From NCBI GenBank assembly GCA_900545085.1, contig UQXU01000021.1, positions 1 through 23,082 on the forward strand: 23,082 bases of DNA, given 5' to 3'. The notes below the pieces were generated by a model, which worked only from the letters and a program-made list of their open reading frames with translations, had not been told where the DNA came from and ran no database searches. How positions within the stretch are numbered: the stretch's first letter is position 1; each line of letters opens with the position of its first letter. Positions 6,532-14,334 of this stretch are shown here, one piece after another. The DNA comes from an uncultured Eubacteriales bacterium. GTDB lineage: Bacteria > Bacillota > Clostridia > Christensenellales > Christensenellaceae. Made by a program: the position numbers and the translations under genes.

Positions 6532-9453
6532 ATGCAGGGAACATATTATATTGGAATGGACTGCGGTTCTACCACAGTAAAAACTGTGGTTATAAATAAG
6601 GACATGCAGATTATTTATAAGAAATATGAGAGACACCACTCCCGAGTGAGAGAGACGGCGCTCTCTCAGATGAGCGACGTAAAAAGAATAGTGCTGCCGA
6701 ATGCGAGAATTCACTTTGCGCTTTCAGGTTCGGCGGGACTTGGGCTTTCGGGTTCGTCCGGCCTGCCGTTTGTGCAGGAGGTTTTTGCGACGAAAAAAGC
6801 ATGTGGTGTGCTCATCCCGGGAACAGATGCGGTCGTGGAGCTGGGCGGAGAGGACGCGAAAATACTTTTCCTGTCCGGCGGAAACGAAGAGAGAATGAAC
6901 GGCACTTGTGCGGGAGGCACGGGTGCTTTTATTGACCAAATGGCGGCGCTGCTGTCAGTGACTGCGCCGGAGCTGGACGAGCTTTATTTCGGGCATAAGC
7001 AGATATACAATATAGCTTCGCGCTGCGGCGTTTTTGCAAAGTCTGACATACAGCCGCTGCTCAATCAGGGCGCGAGCAAAGAGGATATTGCCGCGAGTAT
7101 ATATCAGGCTATAGTATCGCAGACAATATCAGGACTGGCGGCGGGGCGAGAACTGAAAGGGAAAATAGCTTTTCTCGGTGGGCCGCTGACGTTCGGCCTT
7201 GGGTTAAGAGATAGATTTGTAAAAACTCTGAAGCTGGATGAGGAGCACGCCATATTCCCGGATAACGCGCAGTATTTTGTGGCTATGGGCACGGCGATGC
7301 TCGCGGCGGAGGAAGAACCGCTGTCTATGCAGGAAATCGCGCTTGCGCTGACGAAACCGTCTGAAGCTGACTTTACAAATTCGCTGCCGCCGCTTTTTGC
7401 CAACTTCGAGGAATATCAGGAGTTCAAAGCAAGACATGAGAAGGATACGGTAGAAAATGCGGATATTATGACATATTCCGGCAAGGCGTATCTTGGAATA
7501 GATGCGGGATCTACAACGACGAAGCTGGCGCTTATAACAGAGGATGGCAAAATGCTCTACAGCTTCTACGACGCCAATCATGGAGAACCTCTGGATGTAA
7601 TACGTCTTGAGCTTATCAAAATATACGAGCAGATAGGGGACAGAGTGCAGATATGCGGATGCACAGTCACGGGATACGGAGAAGAGCTGCTGAGGCACGC
7701 TCTGCACGCGGACGACGGAATAGTAGAGACTGTGGCGCATTTTCATGCAGCTCGGGCGTTCGATCCGGATGTTGACTTTATAATTGATATAGGCGGGCAG
7801 GATATGAAGTGCTTCAAGCTCAGAAACGGAGCTATAGATTCCATAATGCTCAATGAAGCATGCTCGTCGGGCTGCGGGTCGTTTATAGCCAGCTTCGCTC
7901 AGGCTCTGGGCTACGAGACAGCTGACTTTGCTTCTTTGGGACTTTTTGCTAAACATGCGGCAAATCTGGGTTCACGATGCACTGTATTTATGAATTCCAG
8001 CGTAAAACAGGCGCAGAAGGACGGCGCGACGGTAGAGGATATATCGGCGGGGCTGTCTGTAAGCGTAGTGAAAAACGCGCTGTATAAGGTAATACGCGCA
8101 AAGAGCCCAGACGACATAGGAAATCACATAGTTGTACAGGGCGGAACCTTCTTGAACGATGCAATACTGCGCGCTTTTGAGCGAGAGGTGGGGAAAGATG
8201 TCGTCAGACCGACCATAGCAGGACTCATGGGCGCATACGGCGCGGCGCTTCATTCTAAAATGCTGGGCAAGGAGAAAAGCACGTTAATATCACTCGAACA
8301 GCTAAAGAACTTTACGCACAAGTCTAAAGTTGCGGTATGCAAAGGCTGCGAGAATCATTGCAAGCTGACGGTGAATATGTTCCCGGGCGGAGAAAAATTC
8401 ATATCGGGCAACAGGTGCGAAGGCGCGCTGGGCGGCAAAAAGAGCGATATACCCGATTTGTACGCCTATAAGCTGGAAAGAGTGCAGCAGATTCCAAAAC
8501 AAGGCAAAGGCAGAACTATAGGAATACCGCTTGGACTGAATATGTACGAGAATCTTCCGTTCTGGACGACGCTGCTTACGGAAATGGATTTTAAAGTAGT
8601 GACGAGCGGAGTAGGAAGCAGAGAGACGTATATGCTCGGACAGCATACAATTCCTTCGGACACCGTCTGCTACCCTGCGAAGCTGATGCATGGTCACGTA
8701 GAGAGGCTCATGGATCAGGGCGTGGACGCTATATTCTATCCGTGTATGCCGTATAACTTTAATGAGAATCTGGGAGACAACTATTATAATTGTCCTGTGG
8801 TTGCGTATTATCCGGAGCTTTTGGCTGCGAATGTAAAAAGGCTGGCGGAGGTCAAGTTTATGAATCCGTATCTGGCGCCGCACAATCCAAAGGAATTCAA
8901 AAAGCATGTGCAGAAGTATTTTTATCAAACGATGGGAATAGACAAAAAAGTCAGCGCCGCCGCGGTTGATAAAGCATACGAGGCGTACTACGAATATAAA
9001 GAGGATGTATTCCGCAAAGGCGACGAGGCGATAGCATACGCTCGGGAAAACGGCATGACGATAATCGTGCTGGCGGGCAGACCTTATCACGTAGATACAG
9101 AAATAAACCACGGCATAGACGTACTGCTTGGTTCGCTCGGCTGCGTTGTGGTGAGCGAGGATGCAATAAGACCGAGAGAGCGAGGCAGATTGAACGTGCT
9201 TAACCAATGGACGTATCACGCGAGACTGTACGAGGCGGCGAGGTACGTGTTGGAGAACGATGACATGGAGCTGGTGCAGCTGGTGTCGTTCGGATGCGGT
9301 CTGGACGCCATAACGACAGATCAGGTAAAGGACATACTGGAAGGTGGCGGGAAGCTGTATACACAGCTGAAGATAGATGAGATTAACAATCTCGGCGCGG
9401 CTAAGATAAGGCTGCGCAGCCTGCTCGCGGTGGAGGGACTGAAACATGGCTGA
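6532..9453 (+). CDS. Tandem BadF/HgdC-type ATPase fused to dehydratase-like module (acyl-CoA dehydratase activase-related)
   Basis: This 973-residue protein holds two ASKHA ATPase domains of the BadF/BadG/BcrA/HgdC family (about 6-260 and 319-575). Each has the phosphate loop (GMDCGSTT, GIDAGSTT) and the two cysteines that in HgdC bridge a [4Fe-4S] cluster across a homodimer: Cys126/Cys165 in domain 1 and Cys444/Cys483 in domain 2. A Cys603/606/610/629 cluster follows, then a region like the CoA-dehydratase subunits (about 660-880) containing SDTVCYPAKLMHGH. HgdC-type activases use ATP to push one low-potential electron onto a partner. The target here is unknown. The start ATG at 6532 is chosen because AGAGG lies at 6521-6525; a GTG at 6517 is possible. 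The stop overlaps the next gene by 8 bases. Many relatives are single proteins of about 1,400 residues, so this is a split form. Confidence 0.85.
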   Translation: MQGTYYIGMDCGSTTVKTVVINKDMQIIYKKYERHHSRVRETALSQMSDVKRIVLPNARIHFALSGSAGLGLSGSSGLPFVQEVFATKKACGVLIPGTDAVVELGGEDAKILFLSGGNEERMNGTCAGGTGAFIDQMAALLSVTAPELDELYFGHKQIYNIASRCGVFAKSDIQPLLNQGASKEDIAASIYQAIVSQTISGLAAGRELKGKIAFLGGPLTFGLGLRDRFVKTLKLDEEHAIFPDNAQYFVAMGTAMLAAEEEPLSMQEIALALTKPSEADFTNSLPPLFANFEEYQEFKARHEKDTVENADIMTYSGKAYLGIDAGSTTTKLALITEDGKMLYSFYDANHGEPLDVIRLELIKIYEQIGDRVQICGCTVTGYGEELLRHALHADDGIVETVAHFHAARAFDPDVDFIIDIGGQDMKCFKLRNGAIDSIMLNEACSSGCGSFIASFAQALGYETADFASLGLFAKHAANLGSRCTVFMNSSVKQAQKDGATVEDISAGLSVSVVKNALYKVIRAKSPDDIGNHIVVQGGTFLNDAILRAFEREVGKDVVRPTIAGLMGAYGAALHSKMLGKEKSTLISLEQLKNFTHKSKVAVCKGCENHCKLTVNMFPGGEKFISGNRCEGALGGKKSDIPDLYAYKLERVQQIPKQGKGRTIGIPLGLNMYENLPFWTTLLTEMDFKVVTSGVGSRETYMLGQHTIPSDTVCYPAKLMHGHVERLMDQGVDAIFYPCMPYNFNENLGDNYYNCPVVAYYPELLAANVKRLAEVKFMNPYLAPHNPKEFKKHVQKYFYQTMGIDKKVSAAAVDKAYEAYYEYKEDVFRKGDEAIAYARENGMTIIVLAGRPYHVDTEINHGIDVLLGSLGCVVVSEDAIRPRERGRLNVLNQWTYHARLYEAARYVLENDDMELVQLVSFGCGLDAITTDQVKDILEGGGKLYTQLKIDEINNLGAAKIRLRSLLAVEGLKHG

Positions 9454-10771
9454 GATAATCAGAGACCCCAAAACGGGGAGAGTGCTGTTCACGGAAGAAA
9501 TGAAGGAGGAGTATACTATACTGGCTCCCATGATGGCGCCGATACACTTCTCTATGTTCGAGCAGATATTTGCGTCTGAGGGATACAAGGTAAAGATGCT
9601 TACTTCCACTAACGACGCGATAAAAGATATAGGATTGCAAAACGTACACAACGACACGTGCTATCCGGCTCTGCTCGTCGTAGGGCAGATGCTGGAGGCG
9701 CTGCAAAGCGGGGAATACGACACTAATAAAGTGGCGTTGTTCATGACGCAGACGGGCGGAGGATGCAGAGCGTCGAACTACATTCATTTGATAAGACGAG
9801 CGCTCAAGCGCAACGGTCTGGAGCATATCCCTGTGCTGTCATTCAACATGGTGGGCATGGAGAAAAACCCCGGCTTTAAAATAACACCGAAGCTCATGCT
9901 CAAGCTGTTTTTTGCGATACATTACGGAGATGCGCTAATGCTTCTCTCGAATCAAACCAGACCATACGAAAAGAACAAGGGCGAAACAGACGCGCTCATA
10001 AAAAAATGGACGGATTATCTGAACGGAAGCATAAGGATTTTCCTCAAGCTGGGTAAGAATCTCAAGCAGATGGTGCGCGACTTCGCGGATATAGAACTGA
10101 CAGGAGAGAAAAAGGTCAAGGTCGGGATAGTAGGGGAAATATATGTCAAATATGCTCCTCTGGGGAACAACAATCTGGCTGATTTTCTCGAAAGTGAAGA
10201 CGTCGAGGTTATAATACCCAGTCTTTTGGACTTTTTCCTGTACAGTATAAATCACAGAGTTGAGGACAGAGAGATGCTGGGGATAAAGAAGTTTTCGCAG
10301 TTTTTCTCTATGATAGCAGAGAAGGCAATGGTGCATCTGCAAAATCAGCTTGTGAAGATAGTAAAAAAGAATTCCGATTTCAGACCGTGCGCACAGTTTT
10401 ATGAGACTAAAAAGCTCGTGAAAGGCTATGTAAGCCCGGCGAATAAAATGGGCGAGGGCTGGCTGCTCACGGGAGAAATGCTGGAGCTGATACACTCGGG
10501 CATTCCGAACGTGATATGCACTCAGCCATTTGGCTGCCTGCCGAATCACATAGTAGGCAAGGGCATGATCCGAAAGATACGAGAAGAAAACCCCGGAGCA
10601 AATATAGTTGCAATAGACTACGACCCGGGCGCGACAAAGATAAATCAGGAAAACAGAATAAAGCTGATGCTAAGCGTGGCGAGAGACGCCATGCTGGGAG
10701 CTGACGCGCCTGAGGAGCTTTTTAACGCGCCGCCTGTGGACATAACCGAAATGGGTGTAGAGGCTAAATGA
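9446..10771 (+). CDS. 2-hydroxyacyl-CoA dehydratase-like subunit, partner of the tandem activase
   Basis: This 441-residue protein resembles the HgdB/FldB-type subunits of ATP-activated CoA dehydratases and the C-terminal part of fused activase-dehydratase giants. It has NDTCYPALLVVGQMLEAL (Cys72), TGGGCRASNY (Cys107), Cys315, and a CTQPFGCLPNH segment (Cys358/Cys364) followed by a Rossmann-like IVAIDYDPG. Such cysteines typically hold [4Fe-4S] or double-cubane clusters. The CYPA motif mirrors the one in the upstream protein, so together they resemble a dehydratase heterodimer. It starts inside the upstream gene (ATGGCTGA overlap), which implies a fixed subunit ratio. It is the last gene of the operon, with a hairpin terminator starting 9 bases after the stop. 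No CoA ligase, transferase or dehydrogenase accompanies it, so the substrate stays open. Confidence 0.82.
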   Translation: MAEIIRDPKTGRVLFTEEMKEEYTILAPMMAPIHFSMFEQIFASEGYKVKMLTSTNDAIKDIGLQNVHNDTCYPALLVVGQMLEALQSGEYDTNKVALFMTQTGGGCRASNYIHLIRRALKRNGLEHIPVLSFNMVGMEKNPGFKITPKLMLKLFFAIHYGDALMLLSNQTRPYEKNKGETDALIKKWTDYLNGSIRIFLKLGKNLKQMVRDFADIELTGEKKVKVGIVGEIYVKYAPLGNNNLADFLESEDVEVIIPSLLDFFLYSINHRVEDREMLGIKKFSQFFSMIAEKAMVHLQNQLVKIVKKNSDFRPCAQFYETKKLVKGYVSPANKMGEGWLLTGEMLELIHSGIPNVICTQPFGCLPNHIVGKGMIRKIREENPGANIVAIDYDPGATKINQENRIKLMLSVARDAMLGADAPEELFNAPPVDITEMGVEAK

Positions 10772-10780
10772 GATTATTAA

Positions 10781-10818
10781 AAAAATCGACTTTGCCGCCG
10801 TAGGCAGAGTCGATTTTT
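10781..10818. terminator. Bidirectional rho-independent terminator
   Basis: An inverted repeat of 16 pairs (10781-10796 with 10803-10818, one G-U pair) surrounds a six-base loop. The left arm begins with five A and the right arm ends with five T, so it can terminate transcription from either side. It closes the plus-strand dusB/activase operon and faces the end of the opposite-strand cupin gene. Confidence 0.9.
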
Positions 10819-10824
10819 AATATA

Positions 10825-10858
10825 CAAAAAGGAGAGAACGGACAGAACCGAACTCTCC
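10825..10858 (-). terminator. Rho-independent terminator of the alcohol dehydrogenase-cupin operon
   Basis: On the minus strand GGAGAG (10858-10853) pairs with CTCTCC (10836-10831), with an inner CGG/CCG pair set and a TT/TT mismatch, and is followed by a run of five T (10830-10826). It lies 8 bases after the cupin stop codon. Confidence 0.8.
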
Positions 10859-10865
10859 GCAAGTA

Positions 10866-11207
10866 TTATGAATTAAAAACTACCGCTATCATTGTCAGCT
10901 CGGTATTTCCCGTGTTTTCAAGAGAATGAGAGGAACCGTCGGGACAGAAGAGCGAATCTCCTGCGCGGACGGTCTGAGCCTTTCCGTTCTCGACGTACAG
11001 ACCTTCGCCGGAGAGTATATAATATAGCTCGCCGTCTCCGGAGTGCATGTGATAGCCTATGGCTGCGCCTGCGGGAAGAGTAAGCCGTGCTGTCAGAGAG
11101 CTGCTTTTGCCCATTTCGTCCGGGGTTAGGAGGTGTTCAAAGGCGACGTCGCCTTTTCCGCCGCGCGGAGCGTTTTTAACTTCGTTACGCTTTTCGATAA
11201 GCGGCAT
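10866..11207 (-). CDS. Small cupin-domain protein
   Basis: This 113-residue protein is a single conserved beta-barrel cupin. GYHMHSGDGELYYILSGEG (about 51-69) is the first metal-binding motif, with two histidines and a glutamate. GDSLFCPDGSSHSLEN (about 83-98) is the second, with the last histidine. This leaves a complete metal site. Cupins of this size range from sugar isomerase-like enzymes to small dioxygenases and ligand sensors; the sequence does not say which. Its ATG shares one base with the stop of the upstream alcohol dehydrogenase (TGATG), so it is translationally coupled and probably acts in the same pathway. A terminator follows directly. Confidence 0.85.
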   Translation of the reverse strand: MPLIEKRNEVKNAPRGGKGDVAFEHLLTPDEMGKSSSLTARLTLPAGAAIGYHMHSGDGELYYILSGEGLYVENGKAQTVRAGDSLFCPDGSSHSLENTGNTELTMIAVVFNS

Positions 11208-12376
11208 CAGCAGTACGCCTCCTTGAGAAGCTCGAGAGTTTCATCTTTGCTCATGCGGATAGGATCGCATTTGAACATATATCCCGCCATATCCCATGCT
11301 TTCTCGTTGAAAAGAGGAAGGTCTGCCTCTGTAATGCCGTGAGCCGAGAGCGTGAGGTCAGCGACTCCGCACTGTTCCATAAGCTCAACGAGGCGGGTTA
11401 CGAAATCCTGCGGGCAGGATGCGTCTTTTTTGCCGAGTGCGCGGGCCATTTCTGTCATCTTATCGCAGTTAGTGGCCATTTTGCTGTAATAAGCCTTTGC
11501 GAGTATTATCAGACCTTCGCCGTGCGCTACTTCCGGTTTAACCGCGGAGATTCCATGTTCGAGAGCATGAGGACCTATGCACGCGCTCGTCCATTCGACG
11601 ATACCTGCGAGAGTGCTTGCGAGAGCCATGTTTTCGCGTGCGTCCGAATTGCTGCCGTTGTTGACAGCTTCGGCCAGGTTTTCGCCAATCAGAGAGATTG
11701 CCTTGAGCGCGAACATATCGCTTATGGGACTGGAGGTAGAGCTGATGTAGCCCTCCGTAGCATGGAAGAGAGCGTCAAAGCCCTGGAAGGCCGTGAGGCG
11801 CGGAGGTACGCTGAGCATCAGATCAGAGTCGACAATGGATATAGTGGGGAATGTATGCTTGCTGCCTTTGAAGCCGAAGCCGATTTTTTCCTGAGTTTTT
11901 TCGTCTGTTATTACAGCCCAGGGGTCGGATTCCGTGCCCGTGCCTGCGGTTGTGGGTATGGCGACGGTCGGGAGAGGAGCGTTCTTGGGACGCTGAGCCT
12001 TGCCTGAGCCGCCTGCTACATAGTCATAGAAATCGCCGCCGTTCGCCGCCGTGAGAGCGATTGCTTTGGCTGTGTCTATGACGCTGCCGCCGCCGATTCC
12101 GATGATAAAATCGCAGCCCGTCTCTTTAGCGAGAGCGCAGCCTTCGGTTACGTGAGCCTGAATGGGGTTTGGGAGAACCTTCTCGAAGAGCACGGTCTCG
12201 ACCTCGCGTTCGCCAAGCAGGGAGAGAAGCTTATCCATAGCTCCGCTTCGGCGCAGAGAGCCGCCTGCGCTGGCGACGACAAGCGCCTTACGCCCGGGGA
12301 GGGAGATTTTCTTCAGCTTGGAGAGGGAGCCCGCTCCTATCAGCAGTTTTGTCGGGAATGTGAAATCTAAAAACAT
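11207..12376 (-). CDS. Iron-containing alcohol dehydrogenase (group III)
   Basis: This 389-residue protein is a group III, iron-type alcohol dehydrogenase: an N-terminal Rossmann-like NAD(P) domain and a C-terminal all-helical metal domain. GIGGGSVIDTAKAIAL (93-108) is the dinucleotide-binding signature and PTTAGTGTESDPWAV (141-155) the next conserved block. Metal ligands appear as Asp201 and His205 in GFDALFHATEG, with His274 and His285 in HALEHGISA and VAHGEGL. Such enzymes interconvert alcohols and aldehydes or ketones, such as butanol, 1,3-propanediol, lactaldehyde or hydroxybutyrate. The specificity is not readable. The start ATG at 12376 has AAAGGAA upstream and an own promoter. It is the first gene of a two-gene minus-strand operon with the cupin. 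Confidence 0.92.
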   Translation of the reverse strand: MFLDFTFPTKLLIGAGSLSKLKKISLPGRKALVVASAGGSLRRSGAMDKLLSLLGEREVETVLFEKVLPNPIQAHVTEGCALAKETGCDFIIGIGGGSVIDTAKAIALTAANGGDFYDYVAGGSGKAQRPKNAPLPTVAIPTTAGTGTESDPWAVITDEKTQEKIGFGFKGSKHTFPTISIVDSDLMLSVPPRLTAFQGFDALFHATEGYISSTSSPISDMFALKAISLIGENLAEAVNNGSNSDARENMALASTLAGIVEWTSACIGPHALEHGISAVKPEVAHGEGLIILAKAYYSKMATNCDKMTEMARALGKKDASCPQDFVTRLVELMEQCGVADLTLSAHGITEADLPLFNEKAWDMAGYMFKCDPIRMSKDETLELLKEAYC

Positions 12377-12427
12377 CTCGTCGTTCCTTTCTGTTTTTTG
12401 AAGTTCCGATATATCTACTATATCTAC

Positions 12428-12457
12428 ATTATATTATATTTTGGCAGCTTTTGTAAA
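12428..12457 (-). promoter_or_regulatory. Promoter of the alcohol dehydrogenase-cupin operon
   Basis: On the minus strand TTTACA (12457-12452) and TATAAT (12433-12428) are spaced by 18 bases. The leader to the ATG is about 45 bases and very AT-rich, with ATATCTACTATATCTACAT-like direct repeats visible on the plus strand at 12410-12429. A second TATAAT overlaps at 12438-12433, but its spacing to the -35 box is only 13. Confidence 0.65.
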
Positions 12458-12524
12458 GCCGGCTCGGCATAAAACAGGCGGCGAGTTCTTTTTTCAGAAA
12501 AAACGCATGTCTTTTTCTGAACAC

Positions 12525-12553
12525 TTGTATTTTTTCGCGGGAAACAATATAAT
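12525..12553 (+). promoter_or_regulatory. Promoter of the prmA-rsmE operon
   Basis: TTGTAT at 12525-12530 and a perfect TATAAT at 12548-12553 are separated by 17 bases. The expected leader to the TTG start at 12591 is about 30 bases. It is placed back to back with the opposite-strand alcohol dehydrogenase promoter about 70 bases away. Confidence 0.75.
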
Positions 12554-12590
12554 GTATACTGAGTTAGTATGAACACGGAGGGAAAACTCT

Positions 12591-13550
12591 TTGAATTGGA
12601 TAAGCATGAAAATGATACTCGCGCCGGAAGCGCTGGACGAGCTGATAACCTCGCTGGCGGCGGAGGGGCTCACCCGAATAGCAGTGGAAGATCCGCGCGA
12701 GCTCAAAGAGCTGCTGGAGGGCAGCGTATATTACGATTATGTCGATGAGGATGTGAGCGAAAAGGTATACGGCGACGCGAGCATAACGGTGTATCTGCCG
12801 GAGAATGAGCAGGGGGCGGACATGCAGGCCGCGGCGATAAGAGCGGTCGAAAATGCTAAAAAAAGCTCAGGCGCGGAGATAAAAATAGAGCTGGACGGAA
12901 TACGAGAAGAGGATTGGGCGAACAACTGGAAAAAATACTTTAAAGTAACTCCCGTCGGGAGCAGATTGGTAATAAAGCCCTCATGGGAGGAGATGGACGA
13001 GAAATATGCCGACAGAACTGTTCTCGAAATAGATCCGTCCTCCAGCTTCGGAACGGGAACTCACGATACGACAAGGCTCTGTCTGGAATTCCTCGACGCT
13101 GAAGTGGAAGGCGGCGAGACAGTGCTGGATATGGGCTGTGGTTCCGGAATACTCTCCGCCGCGGCGATGCTGCTCGGGGCGAAGGCTGTGACAGCGGTGG
13201 ACATAGAGCAGAACGCCGCAGAAATAACAAAAGAAAATATGCGGCGCAACGGAATCTCGGAGGAGAAATACAGCGTACATCGTGCGAACGTGCTCGAGGA
13301 CGAGAGCTTCGCTGAGAAGCTGTCGGAGACGAAGTGCGATATTATACTTGCAAATATAGTCGCAGATGTAGTTATGGCTATGGCGGAGCAATTCAAAAGA
13401 TGCGCAAAGCCCGGCGCAAAGCTGATAGTCTCCGGCATAATAATAGAGCGTCTGGACGAGGTTTGCTCGTGCTTGATTGAACACGGTATAAAAATAGAAT
13501 TAACTCGAATGACGAAAGACTGGGCTGCAATGCTTTGCAGGGTGAACTGA
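12591..13550 (+). CDS. prmA: Ribosomal protein L11 methyltransferase
   Basis: PrmA trimethylates lysines and the N terminus of ribosomal protein L11. The 319 residues comprise an N-terminal substrate-recognition domain (about 1-100), then NNWKKYFKVTPVGSRLVIKP (111-130), the PrmA block IDPSSSFGTGTHDTTRL (147-163), the SAM-binding VLDMGCGSGILSAAAM (178-193), and IILANIVADV (251-260) as the NxxA-type post-catalytic motif. The start is a TTG at 12591, chosen because GGAGGG lies at 12577-12582, eight bases upstream; the first in-frame ATG is 15 bases further in. The stop shares one base with the rsmE ATG (TGATG). prmA-rsmE-mtaB is a long-standing Firmicutes gene order, usually after dnaK-dnaJ, which are absent here. 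Confidence 0.95.
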   Translation: MNWISMKMILAPEALDELITSLAAEGLTRIAVEDPRELKELLEGSVYYDYVDEDVSEKVYGDASITVYLPENEQGADMQAAAIRAVENAKKSSGAEIKIELDGIREEDWANNWKKYFKVTPVGSRLVIKPSWEEMDEKYADRTVLEIDPSSSFGTGTHDTTRLCLEFLDAEVEGGETVLDMGCGSGILSAAAMLLGAKAVTAVDIEQNAAEITKENMRRNGISEEKYSVHRANVLEDESFAEKLSETKCDIILANIVADVVMAMAEQFKRCAKPGAKLIVSGIIIERLDEVCSCLIEHGIKIELTRMTKDWAAMLCRVN

Positions 13551-14263
13551 TGCGCAGATTTTTCGCGGCCGGAGAGAGAGACGGGTTTCTCAAAATAGAC
13601 GGAGATGAAGCGGCGCATATAACTCGAGTGCTGAGAGGCAGAGCAGGAGACAAGATTATCGCAATACTCGACGGCGAGGAGTGCGAATGTGAGATAACAG
13701 AGGCGTCAAAGAATGAAGTTACTGCTAAGATACTTTCCAGGAGAGAGTGCGCAGGAGATCCGAAGAAGAGAGTTACGCTGTACATCGCCTGTATAAAAAG
13801 CGATAAGCTGGAGCTGACAGTGCAGAAAGCGGCAGAGCTGGGCGCGGATTGCGTTGCATTTTTCGCCGCGGGGAGAAGCGTGCGCGTGCCGGATGAGAAA
13901 TCCGGCGCGAAGCTCATGGGAAGATGCGAAAGAATAGCTTTGGAAGCTATGAAGCAATGCGGAAGGTCTAAAAAGATGAAGCTTGGCGGAATACTCGGCT
14001 TCGATGAGATGGTGAGACGAGTGAAGGAGCACGAGCTGGCGCTTTTGGCATATGAAGCGAGCGAAAGCTCGCTGCATAATGCAATGTGCGACGCGGACGA
14101 TATAGCGTTGATAATAGGGCCGGAAGGCGGATTTGAAGAGGCGGAAGCGGAGACTCTGCGCGAGGCCGGCGCGAGGGAAGTCAGCTTGGGAAAGCGGATA
14201 CTTCGTGCAGAAACGGCTGCTATAGCGTTGATGAGTATAGTGTCATACAGATACGGAGTGTAA
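13550..14263 (+). CDS. rsmE: 16S rRNA (uracil-1498-N3)-methyltransferase
   Basis: RsmE methylates N3 of U1498 in 16S rRNA. The 237-residue protein has a small N-terminal PUA-like domain (about 1-70, starting MRRFFAAGERDG with HITRVLR) and a C-terminal SPOUT methyltransferase domain. The SPOUT knot motifs LIIGPEGGF and SLGKRILRAETAAI lie in the last 55 residues and bind SAM. The ATG at 13550 is preferred over an in-frame TTG at 13535 because it is coupled to the prmA stop (TGATG), has AGGGTG six bases upstream and gives the family's usual N terminus. Confidence 0.95.
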   Translation: MRRFFAAGERDGFLKIDGDEAAHITRVLRGRAGDKIIAILDGEECECEITEASKNEVTAKILSRRECAGDPKKRVTLYIACIKSDKLELTVQKAAELGADCVAFFAAGRSVRVPDEKSGAKLMGRCERIALEAMKQCGRSKKMKLGGILGFDEMVRRVKEHELALLAYEASESSLHNAMCDADDIALIIGPEGGFEEAEAETLREAGAREVSLGKRILRAETAAIALMSIVSYRYGV

Positions 14264-14275
14264 GACAGTCTGTAC

Positions 14276-14303
14276 TTGCTATATTTACAAAATCTGGTAT
14301 AAT
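14276..14303 (+). promoter_or_regulatory. Promoter of mtaB
   Basis: TTGCTA at 14276-14281 and TATAAT at 14298-14303 are 16 bases apart. TGG directly before the -10 box makes it an extended -10 promoter. It lies within the 71-base gap after rsmE, so mtaB can be expressed independently. Confidence 0.65.
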
Positions 14304-14334
14304 TACATGAGAAAAGAGGTACAAGATACGGCGA

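Noticed and set aside
8302..9657. Minus-strand open frame of 451 codons opposite the activase gene
   Set aside because: It lies wholly antisense to well-supported genes, lacks a ribosome site, and its Tyr/His/Arg-rich composition is what the complement of the plus-strand codon bias produces.
11339..12007. Plus-strand open frame of 222 codons inside the dehydrogenase
   Set aside because: It is antisense to a complete iron-type alcohol dehydrogenase with all motifs and has no recognisable protein features.
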